A stretch of DNA of 32,565 bases. Origin: Ignavibacteriales bacterium (lineage in GTDB: Bacteria > Bacteroidota > Ignavibacteria > UBA10030). Position 1 is the stretch's first letter. Each line of letters begins with the position of its first letter. The position numbers and the translations under genes are program-made. This document shows positions 8,209 through 17,090 of this stretch, piece by piece. The stretch spans positions 1 through 32,565 of the forward strand of contig JACQBK010000021.1 of assembly GCA_016194505.1 (NCBI GenBank), in the 5' to 3' direction. The notes below the pieces were generated by a model. The model saw nothing but the letters and a program-made list of their open reading frames with translations. It did not search any database and was not told where the DNA came from.

Positions 8209-8369
8209 GTCATTGCGAGAAGTCCCGAAGGGACGACGAAGCCTGTCCGCCGGCAGGCGGGCAATCCCATCGTTCGAAAAGGATTAAAACGAGATTGTCC
8301 CGCTTTTGGGATTCCGTTCAACGTGCGGGATTCCATAAAACGGAACTTCGCAAAAAACGCTCGCATGAC
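8209..8369. repeat. Dispersed intergenic repeat with inverted ends and a nested GC-rich palindrome
   Basis: The gap 8126-8469 holds no credible gene. It contains a block bounded by GTCATTGCGAG (8209-8219) and its near-perfect inverse CTCGCATGAC (8360-8369), of a type common between genes in many bacteria. Inside is a hairpin GTCCC/GGGAC and a 22-bp palindrome 8241-8262 (GTCCGCC/GGCGGGC stem, GGCA loop). The palindrome interrupts what would otherwise read GACGAAGC-AATCCC, so it looks inserted. An open frame here (8199-8423) encodes only repeat-derived sequence. The flanks (8126-8200, 8396-8465) are degenerate AT-rich words such as gtattaagtaattgag. Confidence 0.6.
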
Positions 8370-8469
8370 AATTTTATCTATATTTTCAGCAAGCTCCTAG
8401 TAAGTATCAAGTATAAATCCTGAATACTGGAAGCCGACAGCTGATTTCTGAACGCTGACAGCGAACACC

Positions 8470-9189
8470 ATGATCGAACTCCGCAATGTCACAAAAAAAT
8501 TTGGTAATTTTACCGCCGTTGATGGTATATCATTAACGGTTCAGAAAGGGGAGTTTTTTGGCTTCCTCGGTCCTAATGGCGCGGGTAAAACGACCACTAT
8601 CAAAATGATGACGGGATTGTTCACCCCAACGCAAGGCGAGATCATCATCAATGGCTACGATATCGCTAAGAATCCGATAGAAGCAAAAATGACCGTGGCG
8701 TATGTTCCCGATCAGCCATTTTTGTATGATAAGCTGACCGGAAGGGAGTTTATGTATTTCGTCGGCGGTCTTTTTAAGATGGATAAAAAGAAACTGAAAT
8801 TAAAAATTGATGAGTTAGTCGAGCATTTTGAAATCGGCGATTGGGTTGATAAACGAACGGAGGACTACTCTCAAGGTATGAGGCAAAGAACGACTATCGC
8901 TGCAGCGTTGGTACATGAGCCTCTTTCAATCATTATTGACGAGCCAATGATTGGACTTGATCCCCGTAGCGCAAAAATTGTCCGCGAAACCTTGAGGAAA
9001 AAAGCACAGGAAGGCGTCAGCGTTTTTATGTCCACCCATAGCCTGCCCATTGCCGAAGAGCTTTGTACCCGTATCGGCATTATTCATAACGGTAAACTCG
9101 CGTTCGTAGGCACACAAGAACATCTCGAATTACACAAACAACAATACGACGGCAAATTTGAATCGGTGTTCCTTGAGCTGACAAAATAA
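8470..9189 (+). CDS. ABC-2 type exporter, ATP-binding subunit (first copy)
   Basis: This is a 239-residue nucleotide-binding protein of an ABC exporter. It has Walker A GPNGAGKT near residue 35, a Q-loop region followed by VAYVPDQPFLYDKLTG, the signature YSQGMRQR, Walker B LSIIIDEPMIGLDP, and the switch His in STHSLPIAEE. This type (CcmA/NatA-like) pairs with a multi-span permease, encoded 2 nt downstream. Substrate cannot be inferred. There is no clear Shine-Dalgarno before the ATG, but the N-terminal MIELRNVTKKFG fixes the start. It begins a tightly packed run that continues to 17021. A paralogous pair lies at 14596-17021. Confidence 0.93.
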   Translation: MIELRNVTKKFGNFTAVDGISLTVQKGEFFGFLGPNGAGKTTTIKMMTGLFTPTQGEIIINGYDIAKNPIEAKMTVAYVPDQPFLYDKLTGREFMYFVGGLFKMDKKKLKLKIDELVEHFEIGDWVDKRTEDYSQGMRQRTTIAAALVHEPLSIIIDEPMIGLDPRSAKIVRETLRKKAQEGVSVFMSTHSLPIAEELCTRIGIIHNGKLAFVGTQEHLELHKQQYDGKFESVFLELTK

Positions 9190-9191
9190 CA

Positions 9192-10895
9192 ATGCTTGTT
9201 CTTCTCCACATACTGAAGTTCAAGTTTATTTCATTTATTAAAACCACGTTTGATTTTCGTTTTGTAACGATTGTGCGCGGTCTGGGGTCGTTGTTGGTGT
9301 TCGGCGGGTTTTCCATCGTTGCGTATTTTCTTTCGTACGAGATAACAAAGTTCGTTCTCGAACAATCCCGTACGGGTCTCTTCCTGTATCATCGCTTTAT
9401 CTCCATGCTGCTTTTCGTATTTTTCATGTCGGTGAATATGGGGAATATTATCGTTTCATATTCAACTCTTTATAAATCAAGCGAAGTGAACTACCTCTTC
9501 ACCAAGCCTGTTTCATTCACCGGTATTTTCGTTCTCAAATTCTTGGACAATTTTCTCTATAGCTCCACAACGCTCTTTTTGGTTGCCTTCATGGTGCTGT
9601 TGGGATATGGAACGTACTTCGGGTATCCGTGGTATACATTTCTTGGTGTACTGGTATTCGTGTTGGTCCCGTTCATGTTTCTTTCGGCATGCCTTGCAGT
9701 ATTGGTGCTGATGTCGTTAATGAAAATTGCAAGCCGGTGGGGATTTCGGCGCGTGATGATGGGATTGGCGGGAATGTACTTTGCGCTTGTATTTTTCTTT
9801 TTCAAATTTTCCAATCCCATTAAGCTTGTTACTCAGGTCAATAAATATTATCCGAATGTGGATAATTATTTTTCCCAGTTCGATCCCGGGTTTGTAAAAT
9901 ACCTTCCTAACAACTGGGTAGCGGATTTTTTATTTTTTATGGCGCGCGGCGAAGTGAAATTTGCCCTTCCGTATGCCGCCATATTGATTCTCGTAACGCT
10001 TGCCATGTTTGTAATATGCATGCTCGTTGCGTATAGGTTTTATTATAGAAGCTGGCTCGTCACCTTTGAGTTTCAAGCGCAAAGTAACTCTCTCCAAGCC
10101 GGACGGCGAATGAAAATGTTTGACTTTCGGAAAGAATCCATCCTTCCTCCGCAAATGGAATCGTTACTGAAGAAGGAATATTTCCAATTTTTCCGCGAGC
10201 CGAGCCAATGGATTCATCTTGGATTGATGACGGTGCTGGTTGGCGTCTTCGTTTTAAGTGTGCGGAACTTGAACTTGGGTCTGCGCGTTACGAATGTGCA
10301 AACGCTCACCTATCTTGTTCTCTACGCATTCGGGGGATTCCTTACGTGCTCGCTGGCGTTGCGGTTTGTGTTCCCGTTCATCAGCCTTGAAGGCAAAGCG
10401 CTTTGGTCGCAAATCAGCGCACCGCTTGATTTGAAGAAGGCATACTTTACCAAATTTATCATTGGTTTATCTCTCATACTGGCGCTTGCGGTGATTGTCG
10501 CAATTTCCTCCAACGTGCCGTTTGTGAGGCTATCGCAACGGCGACCATTATTGCTATGGTTCGGTATTTTTAGCGCGTTTTGGACTTCACTGACGCTTGT
10601 TACGCTTAACCTCGGTTTCGGCGGATATTTTGCCAATTATCAAGAGAAAAATCCTATCCGTGTCGCTTCCTCTCAGGGAGCAACACTTACCTTTTTGTTT
10701 TCGCTTGTGTATCTCATTGTGCTCGTATCAATTATCATTCTCCCTCTCTTACAGTATTTCAACTCCCTTTTTATTTTCAGCCAATTTGATCCCCGTGTAT
10801 TAGTTATTCCGGGAACTATCTTTGGTGTCGTCTCTGCCGCATTGACCGCCTTTGCAGGGGTAGTTGGTCTTCGCTCCCTCCAACGAGATTTTTAA
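9192..10895 (+). CDS. ABC-2 type exporter, membrane subunit (first copy)
   Basis: The 567-residue, highly hydrophobic protein has roughly ten to twelve predicted membrane spans (for example SLLVFGGFSIVAYFL, FISMLLFVFFMSVNMG, FLGVLVFVLVPFMFLSACL, ATLTFLFSLVYLIVLVSIII). A cytosolic loop near residues 290-330 contains RRMKMFDFRKESILPP and LLKKEYFQFFREPSQW, a coupling-type segment typical of putative ABC exporter permeases. It is encoded 2 nt after the ATPase and presumably forms the translocation path with it. The substrate is unknown. A permease of similar size is paired with the second ATPase downstream. Confidence 0.88.
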   Translation: MLVLLHILKFKFISFIKTTFDFRFVTIVRGLGSLLVFGGFSIVAYFLSYEITKFVLEQSRTGLFLYHRFISMLLFVFFMSVNMGNIIVSYSTLYKSSEVNYLFTKPVSFTGIFVLKFLDNFLYSSTTLFLVAFMVLLGYGTYFGYPWYTFLGVLVFVLVPFMFLSACLAVLVLMSLMKIASRWGFRRVMMGLAGMYFALVFFFFKFSNPIKLVTQVNKYYPNVDNYFSQFDPGFVKYLPNNWVADFLFFMARGEVKFALPYAAILILVTLAMFVICMLVAYRFYYRSWLVTFEFQAQSNSLQAGRRMKMFDFRKESILPPQMESLLKKEYFQFFREPSQWIHLGLMTVLVGVFVLSVRNLNLGLRVTNVQTLTYLVLYAFGGFLTCSLALRFVFPFISLEGKALWSQISAPLDLKKAYFTKFIIGLSLILALAVIVAISSNVPFVRLSQRRPLLLWFGIFSAFWTSLTLVTLNLGFGGYFANYQEKNPIRVASSQGATLTFLFSLVYLIVLVSIIILPLLQYFNSLFIFSQFDPRVLVIPGTIFGVVSAALTAFAGVVGLRSLQRDF

Positions 10896-10930
10896 TTGCA
10901 ATTCAAGAAGTCAATTTCTATCTTGCTTGT

Positions 10931-11836
10931 ATGATTGACGAACCGACACTGGCGCAATGGCTCGAGCAAGCCCGCTCGTTCGTAGATGAGCGGAAGTATC
11001 TCCACGCGCTTCAAGTGTACCGCAAGATTACGAGCAACGCGCCCTCTCTCGATATTGCGTGGGTGGAGCTTGCGTATGTCCATTACGAATTAAAGCAATA
11101 CGACGCAGCAGAAAAAACGCTCCTGAAAGCGCTTTCGACAAGCAAAGAACCGCAGGAGATTTTATTTCTCGTCGGTAATTTGTATTTGAAGCTTAATCAA
11201 CACAATAAAGCGATAACGTATTACAAAAAGCTTTTAATGCACGAGCTATCATTATCGAAAGATTTGCGCGCACATCTGAATTTTAATATTGCTCTCGCCT
11301 ATTACCATAGGGAGAACGTCCGCCTTTCCGAGCAGCATTTTCGGAAGACGCTCAAGATTGATCCGCATTTTCCAAAGATCAATGAATCGTTAGGAGAGCT
11401 CTTGCTGCGCCGCGGCTTGTTCTCGGAAGCGATCCAATATTTGAAGGAAGCAATAAAGGTCGAGCCGTATAGCTGGATTGGTCATTACCTGTTAGGCATG
11501 GCGCATACAAAGGTGTATGATTGGCGTAAGGCGTATGATGAATTCGTCGTTGCCATCGAAATGGATCCGAACGAGCCTCGCGCGTGGCAAATGTGCGGCG
11601 AGGTGCTGGTGTCGCTCCAACAGCTTGATGAAGCCGAGCAGTATTTACGAAAAGCGCTGGAATTGAATCCTCATTGTACCGATGCCGTTGTTGATGTTGG
11701 GTATTTGTTTTTAAAGCGCGGTGATTACCAGCATGCGCGCGAATTTTTCGAGCGCGCACTGGAAATGGAACCCCATCACCCGAAAGCGTTGCAGGGCACG
11801 CGGGAGTTAACGCTTTCCTCAAAATCTCACTCTTGA
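10931..11836 (+). CDS. Cytosolic TPR-repeat protein
   Basis: The 301-residue protein consists almost entirely of tetratricopeptide repeats, about seven. Repeating W-x-x-L/G-x-x-Y...A...Y/F-x-x-A-L-x-x-x-P units are visible, such as YDAAEKTLLKAL, HNKAITYYKKLL, FSEAIQYLKEAI, LDEAEQYLRKALELNP and YQHAREFFERALEMEP. There is no signal peptide or membrane helix, so it is presumably cytosolic or peripheral. It lies 35 nt after the exporter permease and 7 nt before an exported TPR protein. It probably serves as an assembly or adaptor scaffold for a neighbouring product; the partner cannot be read from sequence. Confidence 0.88.
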   Translation: MIDEPTLAQWLEQARSFVDERKYLHALQVYRKITSNAPSLDIAWVELAYVHYELKQYDAAEKTLLKALSTSKEPQEILFLVGNLYLKLNQHNKAITYYKKLLMHELSLSKDLRAHLNFNIALAYYHRENVRLSEQHFRKTLKIDPHFPKINESLGELLLRRGLFSEAIQYLKEAIKVEPYSWIGHYLLGMAHTKVYDWRKAYDEFVVAIEMDPNEPRAWQMCGEVLVSLQQLDEAEQYLRKALELNPHCTDAVVDVGYLFLKRGDYQHAREFFERALEMEPHHPKALQGTRELTLSSKSHS

Positions 11837-11843
11837 TGTTCTG

Positions 11844-13871
11844 ATGTCTCTCCGTAAAGCATTATGGTTTTCCATCCTTATTTTTTTTGTAGGGATTTCC
11901 TTTTCTTCTCTAACGTTTTGTTTGCCTGCCGTTGATGATAGTGTTGCATTTCGGCAAGAGGTCGAGCAGATGTTCCGGGATGCGACTGCGCAATTCAAAT
12001 CCGGAAAATATGATCGTGCAGCCGATTTGTTTTCTACCATCGTCAATCAATATCCCGAAAGCCACCGCGTTACCGGCGCATATATCATGGCGGCGAAGGC
12101 ATACTATCATACCGGCGACTATAAAATTTCGACAACGCTGCTAAAAAATCTGCTTGCCCGTTACCCACGTTCCGCTTACGCGGATGATGCGCATTATACA
12201 TTGGGGCTGACGTACTATCACGCGAACCATTACTATGAAGCTGCTGCTGAGTTTTTGGACGTGCGGCAGGAATCCAGCGACTCAAAACTGACACAACGTG
12301 CAGAAGAGCTTTTGACGGTTATCGCTTCTTCTCAATTGAGCCTTCCTCAGTTGAAACAATTGCTCAATGAAGCGAAAGTAAGCCCTCTGAAGATGATGTT
12401 GAGCGTTCATCTTGCGGAAAAAATATGGAATACCGGCGATGTCAACGGAGCGCAGACATTGCTTCGCCCTATCGCCGCCCTGAAAAACGGTACGCCCGTG
12501 GTCCTTGAAGCGGTTGCTCTCTTGCGCCGCATAGAACAAAGCGGCGTGGTGAAAGTGGGCGTCGTTCTTCCCTTGATGCAGAAAACGGAACAATCTGCCG
12601 TTGAGGGATTGGGAAATGAGTTATTGGATGGAATGCGGTTCGCCGTGGATGACTACAACAAAGAGGCGATGCCGAAAGTCAATCTTGAAATACGCGATTC
12701 GGAGCGGGACGCTGGCGTTGCGACGCGGCAAGTTTCCGAATTAACACAGGATGATCAGATTGTAGCGATCGTGGGCCCGGTGTTTAGCCATGAAGTATTC
12801 GCAAGCGCACCGATTGCCAACAAGAGGGGAACGCCGCTTATGACACCGACTGCCACCTCTGATGGGTTGGCAGGTGTTGGTGAATATATTTTCCAAGCGA
12901 ACCCGGATTTCAGCACGCGCGCCCGCGCGATGGCGCAGTATGCGTATCAAACACTTGGCGCGCGAACATTTGCCGTTCTTTCGCCTACCGATACAGCCGG
13001 CAAGATCATGGCTCAAGCGTTTCAAGATGAAGTGAAAAAACTTGGCGGCGAGATGATAGACGTGCAATGGTACGAGCCGGGACAAACGGATTTGCACAGC
13101 CAGTTTGTGCCTATGCGGATAAAAGCGTTGCAGATGGCTGAGCCGATTGTTATAAATTTTGGCCCAAAGCTTATGAAAGCTCCCGAGTTGAAAAAAATGG
13201 CAATCTGGGGCGTGCCTCAAAGCCTCTTAGATTCATTGACAGCGACCAACAGTTCGGTCTCCGTCGAATTCCTTTTTGGCGGACAGGGCAGACTCATTGC
13301 AGATTCGTTGAAGATTCCAACCCAGCGTATCCGCGCAAAATATGACAGTTTGGGGTTTCCCGTTACGAACATTGATGCGATGTTTTTCCCTATTGCAGGT
13401 TCCGAGGAAATAAGTACTGTCGCTTCCCAGTTGAGGTACTTTAATTTCCAGACGCAGATGCTCGGGACGGGAAATTGGAACGACCTGAGCGAGCTTGAGC
13501 AAAACCGTACTTACACTAATGGCATCATTTTTTCAAGCGATGCGTATTGGGAAGCAACGGATCAGTTGTATCAAAATTTTGCAAGCAGATTTGAGACGGC
13601 GTACAACAAAAAGCCGACCCGCAATACGCTCTTCGGTTACGACGCAATGAAATTGTTGCTGAAGGTTATAAAACAGGGCGCAACGCGGCGGGCTGAAATC
13701 GCCTCGGCGTTGAGCACCGTGCGTAATTTTATCGGTGTGCATTCTAAAATTTCCTTCGGCAATTCCCGCGTGAATTCATTCCTTACATTGATGCAATTTA
13801 AAAGCCGTGCGTTGAAGAAAATCGCCGAGATTGATGTTGAGAGAAAAGACATTACTACTATCGGTCAATAA
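11844..13871 (+). CDS. Exported TPR plus type I periplasmic-binding protein (LpoA-like architecture)
   Basis: The 675-residue protein has an N-terminal signal or anchor (about residues 4-27). Next comes a tetratricopeptide region of BamD/YbgF style (FKSGKYDRAADLFSTIVNQYP, YHTGDYKISTTLLKNLLARYP, ADDAHYTLGLTYY). After a linker, a type I periplasmic-binding fold starts near residue 235: VKVGVVLPLM, GNELLDGMRFAVDDYN, IVAIVGPVFSHEV, PLMTPTATSD, and a second lobe with NGIIFSSDAYWEAT and TLFGYDAMKLLL. The domain order matches LpoA-type penicillin-binding-protein activators and some branched-chain amino-acid-binding proteins. Without a lipobox (the Cys in LTFCLP is not a convincing one) it may be membrane-anchored or free in the periplasm. 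Whether it binds a ligand or a cell-wall synthase is unknown. Confidence 0.85.
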   Translation: MSLRKALWFSILIFFVGISFSSLTFCLPAVDDSVAFRQEVEQMFRDATAQFKSGKYDRAADLFSTIVNQYPESHRVTGAYIMAAKAYYHTGDYKISTTLLKNLLARYPRSAYADDAHYTLGLTYYHANHYYEAAAEFLDVRQESSDSKLTQRAEELLTVIASSQLSLPQLKQLLNEAKVSPLKMMLSVHLAEKIWNTGDVNGAQTLLRPIAALKNGTPVVLEAVALLRRIEQSGVVKVGVVLPLMQKTEQSAVEGLGNELLDGMRFAVDDYNKEAMPKVNLEIRDSERDAGVATRQVSELTQDDQIVAIVGPVFSHEVFASAPIANKRGTPLMTPTATSDGLAGVGEYIFQANPDFSTRARAMAQYAYQTLGARTFAVLSPTDTAGKIMAQAFQDEVKKLGGEMIDVQWYEPGQTDLHSQFVPMRIKALQMAEPIVINFGPKLMKAPELKKMAIWGVPQSLLDSLTATNSSVSVEFLFGGQGRLIADSLKIPTQRIRAKYDSLGFPVTNIDAMFFPIAGSEEISTVASQLRYFNFQTQMLGTGNWNDLSELEQNRTYTNGIIFSSDAYWEATDQLYQNFASRFETAYNKKPTRNTLFGYDAMKLLLKVIKQGATRRAEIASALSTVRNFIGVHSKISFGNSRVNSFLTLMQFKSRALKKIAEIDVERKDITTIGQ

Positions 13872-13873
13872 TC

Positions 13874-14599
13874 GTGTCCGGAAAGAAAAACAACCAGCAC
13901 CGTGTTTTCGAGCCTGCGTATTACCACACGACCATCAAACAATGGCCCGAATCGGAACGCCCGCGCGAAAAGCTCCTTCAATACGGCTCCGCAGCGTTAA
14001 GTGAAGCGGAGCTTATTGCAATACTGATTAGAACCGGCTCAAAAGGCGCAACGGCGGTTGATCTGGCAAAGAAATTATTATCCGATGGGCGTACGTTACG
14101 AGATATTGCGCAGATGTCCGTTCATGATTTGGAGAGCCTCGGCATTGGCAGAGTGCGGGCAACAAGCATTGTCGCCGCTTTTGAATTAACGCGCCGACTT
14201 CCCCTCGATGATGGCGCTAAACCAATGTTCCGCACGCCGGAGGATGTTGCCAACCGCTACATCCCCAAACTGCGCGATTTGAAGCATGAGGAATTTTGGT
14301 CTCTCTTGCTCAGTGCGTCGAATCGACTTATCAGTGAAGTCAAAATTTCAAGCGGTATACTGAATTCCTCGCTTGTTCATCCAAGGGAGTGTTTTCATCA
14401 TGCAATCAAAGAAAAAGCCGCGTGCGTGATTTTCATTCATAACCATCCGAGCGGCAACCCCGAGCCAAGCCCGGAAGATATAACGATTACAAAACAGCTT
14501 GTCGAAGCGGGGAACATTCTGGGTATTCCGGTGCATGACCACATCATTGTTGCCGGAGGAAAATTTACAAGTTTCGCCGAAAAGGGGCTTATGAAATGA
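13874..14599 (+). CDS. radC: RadC/UPF0758 family JAB-domain protein
   Basis: The 241-residue protein has the standard RadC layout. The N-terminal WPESERPREKLLQYGSAALS is followed by a helix-hairpin-helix (LESLGIGRVRATSIVAAFEL). The C-terminal JAB/MPN domain has the metal site HNHPSGNPEPSPEDI (two His and the Asp) with the upstream EVKISSG segment. The historical link to DNA repair is not supported by later work in E. coli, so function is uncertain; the fold predicts a zinc hydrolase. The start is GTG at 13874, 2 nt after the previous stop. Its stop overlaps the next gene (ATGA), which embeds it between two exporter modules. Confidence 0.95.
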   Translation: MSGKKNNQHRVFEPAYYHTTIKQWPESERPREKLLQYGSAALSEAELIAILIRTGSKGATAVDLAKKLLSDGRTLRDIAQMSVHDLESLGIGRVRATSIVAAFELTRRLPLDDGAKPMFRTPEDVANRYIPKLRDLKHEEFWSLLLSASNRLISEVKISSGILNSSLVHPRECFHHAIKEKAACVIFIHNHPSGNPEPSPEDITITKQLVEAGNILGIPVHDHIIVAGGKFTSFAEKGLMK

Positions 14600-15360
14600 T
14601 CCAAACATTTGCGCTGAAAAAACAATATGATACAAAAGAAGCGGTAAAAGAACTAAGTCTTACCGTGCGTGAAGGAGAAATATTCGGTTTTCTGGGACCT
14701 AACGGCGCGGGAAAATCCACGACCGTAAAAATGCTGACCGGAATGATTTTTCCGACAAACGGAACTGCAACTGTCGCGGGCTTCGATATTTTGAAAGACC
14801 CCGTCGAAGTCAAGCGACGAATCGGTTATGTGCCGGAGTCCGGCGCGCTGTTTGAAACGTTAACCGGATGGGAGTATTTACAGCTTATTGCGGACTTGCA
14901 CCATTTGGAACGAGCAATGGCATCCAAGCGGATTGAAGAATTTTTGACGCTCTTCGGATTATGGGAGGAGAAGGGGATGAGGCTTCAGCAGTACTCCAAA
15001 GGAATGAAACAGAAAATTTTGATATCCGCCGCGCTTATTCATAACCCGCCCGTTCTTTTTCTCGATGAGCCTCTGAATGGGCTGGACGCGAACGCCGCAT
15101 TGGTCTTCAAAGAGCTTCTTAAGAAATTTTCGCAGCAAAATAAAACGATTTTTTTTACATCCCACATTTTGGATGTCGTGGAAAAGATTTGTACGCGTAT
15201 TGCCATCATCAATGAGGGCGCTATTATTGCGGAAGGCACATCGGCAGATATTGCTCACTCCACCGGGCAAAAATCGTTAGAAGAAGCCTTCAGCAAATTG
15301 ACTGGCGTGAGGGATGCACGCGAATCCGCTCAAGATTTTTTGGAAGCATTGGGAAGCTAA
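14596..15360 (+). CDS. ABC-2 type exporter, ATP-binding subunit (second copy)
   Basis: The 254-residue ABC ATPase has Walker A GPNGAGKS, then IGYVPESGALFETLTG, signature YSKGMKQK, Walker B VLFLDEPLNGLDA and switch His in FFTSHILDVVEK. It is clearly related to the ATPase at 8470 over its whole length, with the same EIFGFLGPNGAGK / EFFGFLGPNGAGK core. It has an extra C-terminal tail (TGQKSLEEAFSKLTG...) of the kind seen in NatA-like subunits. It overlaps radC by 4 nt at the start and the permease by 1 nt at the end, so translation is almost certainly coupled. Confidence 0.94.
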   Translation: MIQTFALKKQYDTKEAVKELSLTVREGEIFGFLGPNGAGKSTTVKMLTGMIFPTNGTATVAGFDILKDPVEVKRRIGYVPESGALFETLTGWEYLQLIADLHHLERAMASKRIEEFLTLFGLWEEKGMRLQQYSKGMKQKILISAALIHNPPVLFLDEPLNGLDANAALVFKELLKKFSQQNKTIFFTSHILDVVEKICTRIAIINEGAIIAEGTSADIAHSTGQKSLEEAFSKLTGVRDARESAQDFLEALGS

Positions 15361-17021
15361 TGGCACAAAAATTTTTTGAACTGATCGGTGTTGATTTTGT
15401 GCAGTGGAAAGCCCTCATGAAGCACTCATTTCGTCTCGCCAATCGGCAAACGTTATTAACCTCGACCTCGTCTCACCAGTCGCAAAAAGGAATAAATTAC
15501 GCCCTTTATCTCTCGCTCTTTCTTTACTTGATTTTTGGGTTTGTGTTAATCGGTTTTCTAAGAATTCCTAATCCCTTTTGGTCCTCCCTGTTTATTTTGT
15601 CGTCTATTGGTGTTATGATTGGCTCGATGATGCTTATTGAGTTCGGCAGTATCATTGTCGCTCCTGAAGATTACCATATCTTTAGTGTTCAGCCTGTCTC
15701 ATCAAGGACATATTTTGTGTCCAAGATGAGCTTTACGCTTATTTACGTTTCTCTTAGTGCCGCCGCTCTCGGTTTGCCATCGGTGATAGGATATGGCTAT
15801 GCGAATCATATTCGCCTTAAAGAGTTCGCCGTTGAACCTGCGTTATTCGTGGCGGCCCTTGCCGCTCTCGTTATGTGGAGTCTCACAATAGCGATGTCCA
15901 TGATTCTGCTCTACACATATGTGCTTCGTTATGTCAACTACCGCCGATTGAAAAACGCTTTATCCTATCTTCAGTTGGTCATGTCGTTTATGATTTATGG
16001 CGGTTATATGATATTTCCTGTGGTGATTGAAAAAACCGGTGGAGCTCTCCCCGTAATAAAGCCCTGGTGGGTGTTTTTGATCCCTGTAAGCTGGTATAGC
16101 TCGCTCTTGGGAATCGCCAACGGCTCCGCTGATGCCGCTACTATCGTTGCCGCCTTTGTCGGGGTATTGTTCTTCGCGGGAGTGATTCCGCTTGCCGTTT
16201 CCAAAATATCGTTGGGGTACGCTCAAAGCCTCTCGGAGGGGCTGTCAGCTCAAGAGGAAACAAAGTTCACATCCTCAAGAGAGGCTACGTCCCATTTCGA
16301 TTTTATGAAACATCCTGAAGACAGGGTTGTTGCCAAACTCATTTGGAATCAATTTAAATATGACACAAAGTTCAGGCTTGCCGTTATGGGCATTATCCCT
16401 ATAACAGCTCTCTATCTTTTTATGGGTTTAAGCAAAGGGGAAGGGTTGTTCAATCCTTTTAACCCCTCATGGGAATCTATGGGACAGTCTGCGCTTCTGT
16501 ACGTTGCCATTGTTTTATTCCCGGTGATGATTAAAGAATCCGCTACAAAATCGGATTCCTACGTCGCCTCGTGGATGTTCTTTGTTTCTCCCGCAAACAA
16601 AACACGGCTTGTTCTTTCACTCAAGAAAGCGTTATTGTATTATTTTGTCATTCCTTATCTTTTAATCTTGGGAGTTATTTTTTCGTATTATTTTCGCAGC
16701 GTACTCCATGCCGCAATGCATGCGGTGATTCTTGTGTTGTTGAGTCAGCTTCTGCTTCAGCTCCTTTTTCTCCCTAATCCGCAGCTACCGTTCTCTGCGC
16801 CGCGGAATGTCGGAGAGCGCATCACATTGCTTGGGATTACGGTCATTATTGCTCCTATCCTTTTACTGGGAGGGGTTGTCTTGTTATCACTCTTTGTGTA
16901 TCAAAATGCAGGAACGTATTTGACTGCAGTAGTGATACTTGCAATAATGGTGTGGTTTATGGAGAAATTACTAAAAAAACGAATTTCCCGAAAAATGGAA
17001 CAAATAGAGTTTTTAGGTTAA
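15360..17021 (+). CDS. ABC-2 type exporter, membrane subunit (second copy)
   Basis: The 553-residue membrane protein has about ten or more hydrophobic spans (YALYLSLFLYLIFGFVLIGFL, LFVAALAALVMWSLTIAMSM, LLYVAIVLFPVMI and others). A soluble insert around residues 295-330 (HFDFMKHPEDRVVAKLIW) corresponds in place to the coupling region of the first permease. The ATG uses the last base of the ATPase stop. Size and layout match the 9192 permease, so the two exporters are probably an old duplication. It ends the 8470-17021 run. The 156-nt gap after it carries a new promoter and no obvious terminator. Confidence 0.88.
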   Translation: MAQKFFELIGVDFVQWKALMKHSFRLANRQTLLTSTSSHQSQKGINYALYLSLFLYLIFGFVLIGFLRIPNPFWSSLFILSSIGVMIGSMMLIEFGSIIVAPEDYHIFSVQPVSSRTYFVSKMSFTLIYVSLSAAALGLPSVIGYGYANHIRLKEFAVEPALFVAALAALVMWSLTIAMSMILLYTYVLRYVNYRRLKNALSYLQLVMSFMIYGGYMIFPVVIEKTGGALPVIKPWWVFLIPVSWYSSLLGIANGSADAATIVAAFVGVLFFAGVIPLAVSKISLGYAQSLSEGLSAQEETKFTSSREATSHFDFMKHPEDRVVAKLIWNQFKYDTKFRLAVMGIIPITALYLFMGLSKGEGLFNPFNPSWESMGQSALLYVAIVLFPVMIKESATKSDSYVASWMFFVSPANKTRLVLSLKKALLYYFVIPYLLILGVIFSYYFRSVLHAAMHAVILVLLSQLLLQLLFLPNPQLPFSAPRNVGERITLLGITVIIAPILLLGGVVLLSLFVYQNAGTYLTAVVILAIMVWFMEKLLKKRISRKMEQIEFLG

Positions 17022-17090
17022 GATAGCAAGAATCATTTGCGGGAAATTGGTTAATTTTTTGTTACTTTTTCGCGGCAAACAATTTTTATC

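Noticed and set aside
8199-8423. Open frame of 74 codons in the guaA-exporter gap
   Set aside because: The translation comes entirely from a dispersed intergenic repeat with inverted ends; there is no ribosome site and no protein-like composition.
11379-11822. Long antisense open frame within the TPR gene
   Set aside because: Its composition is that of a complement of a codon-biased gene; the + strand TPR repeats are unmistakable.
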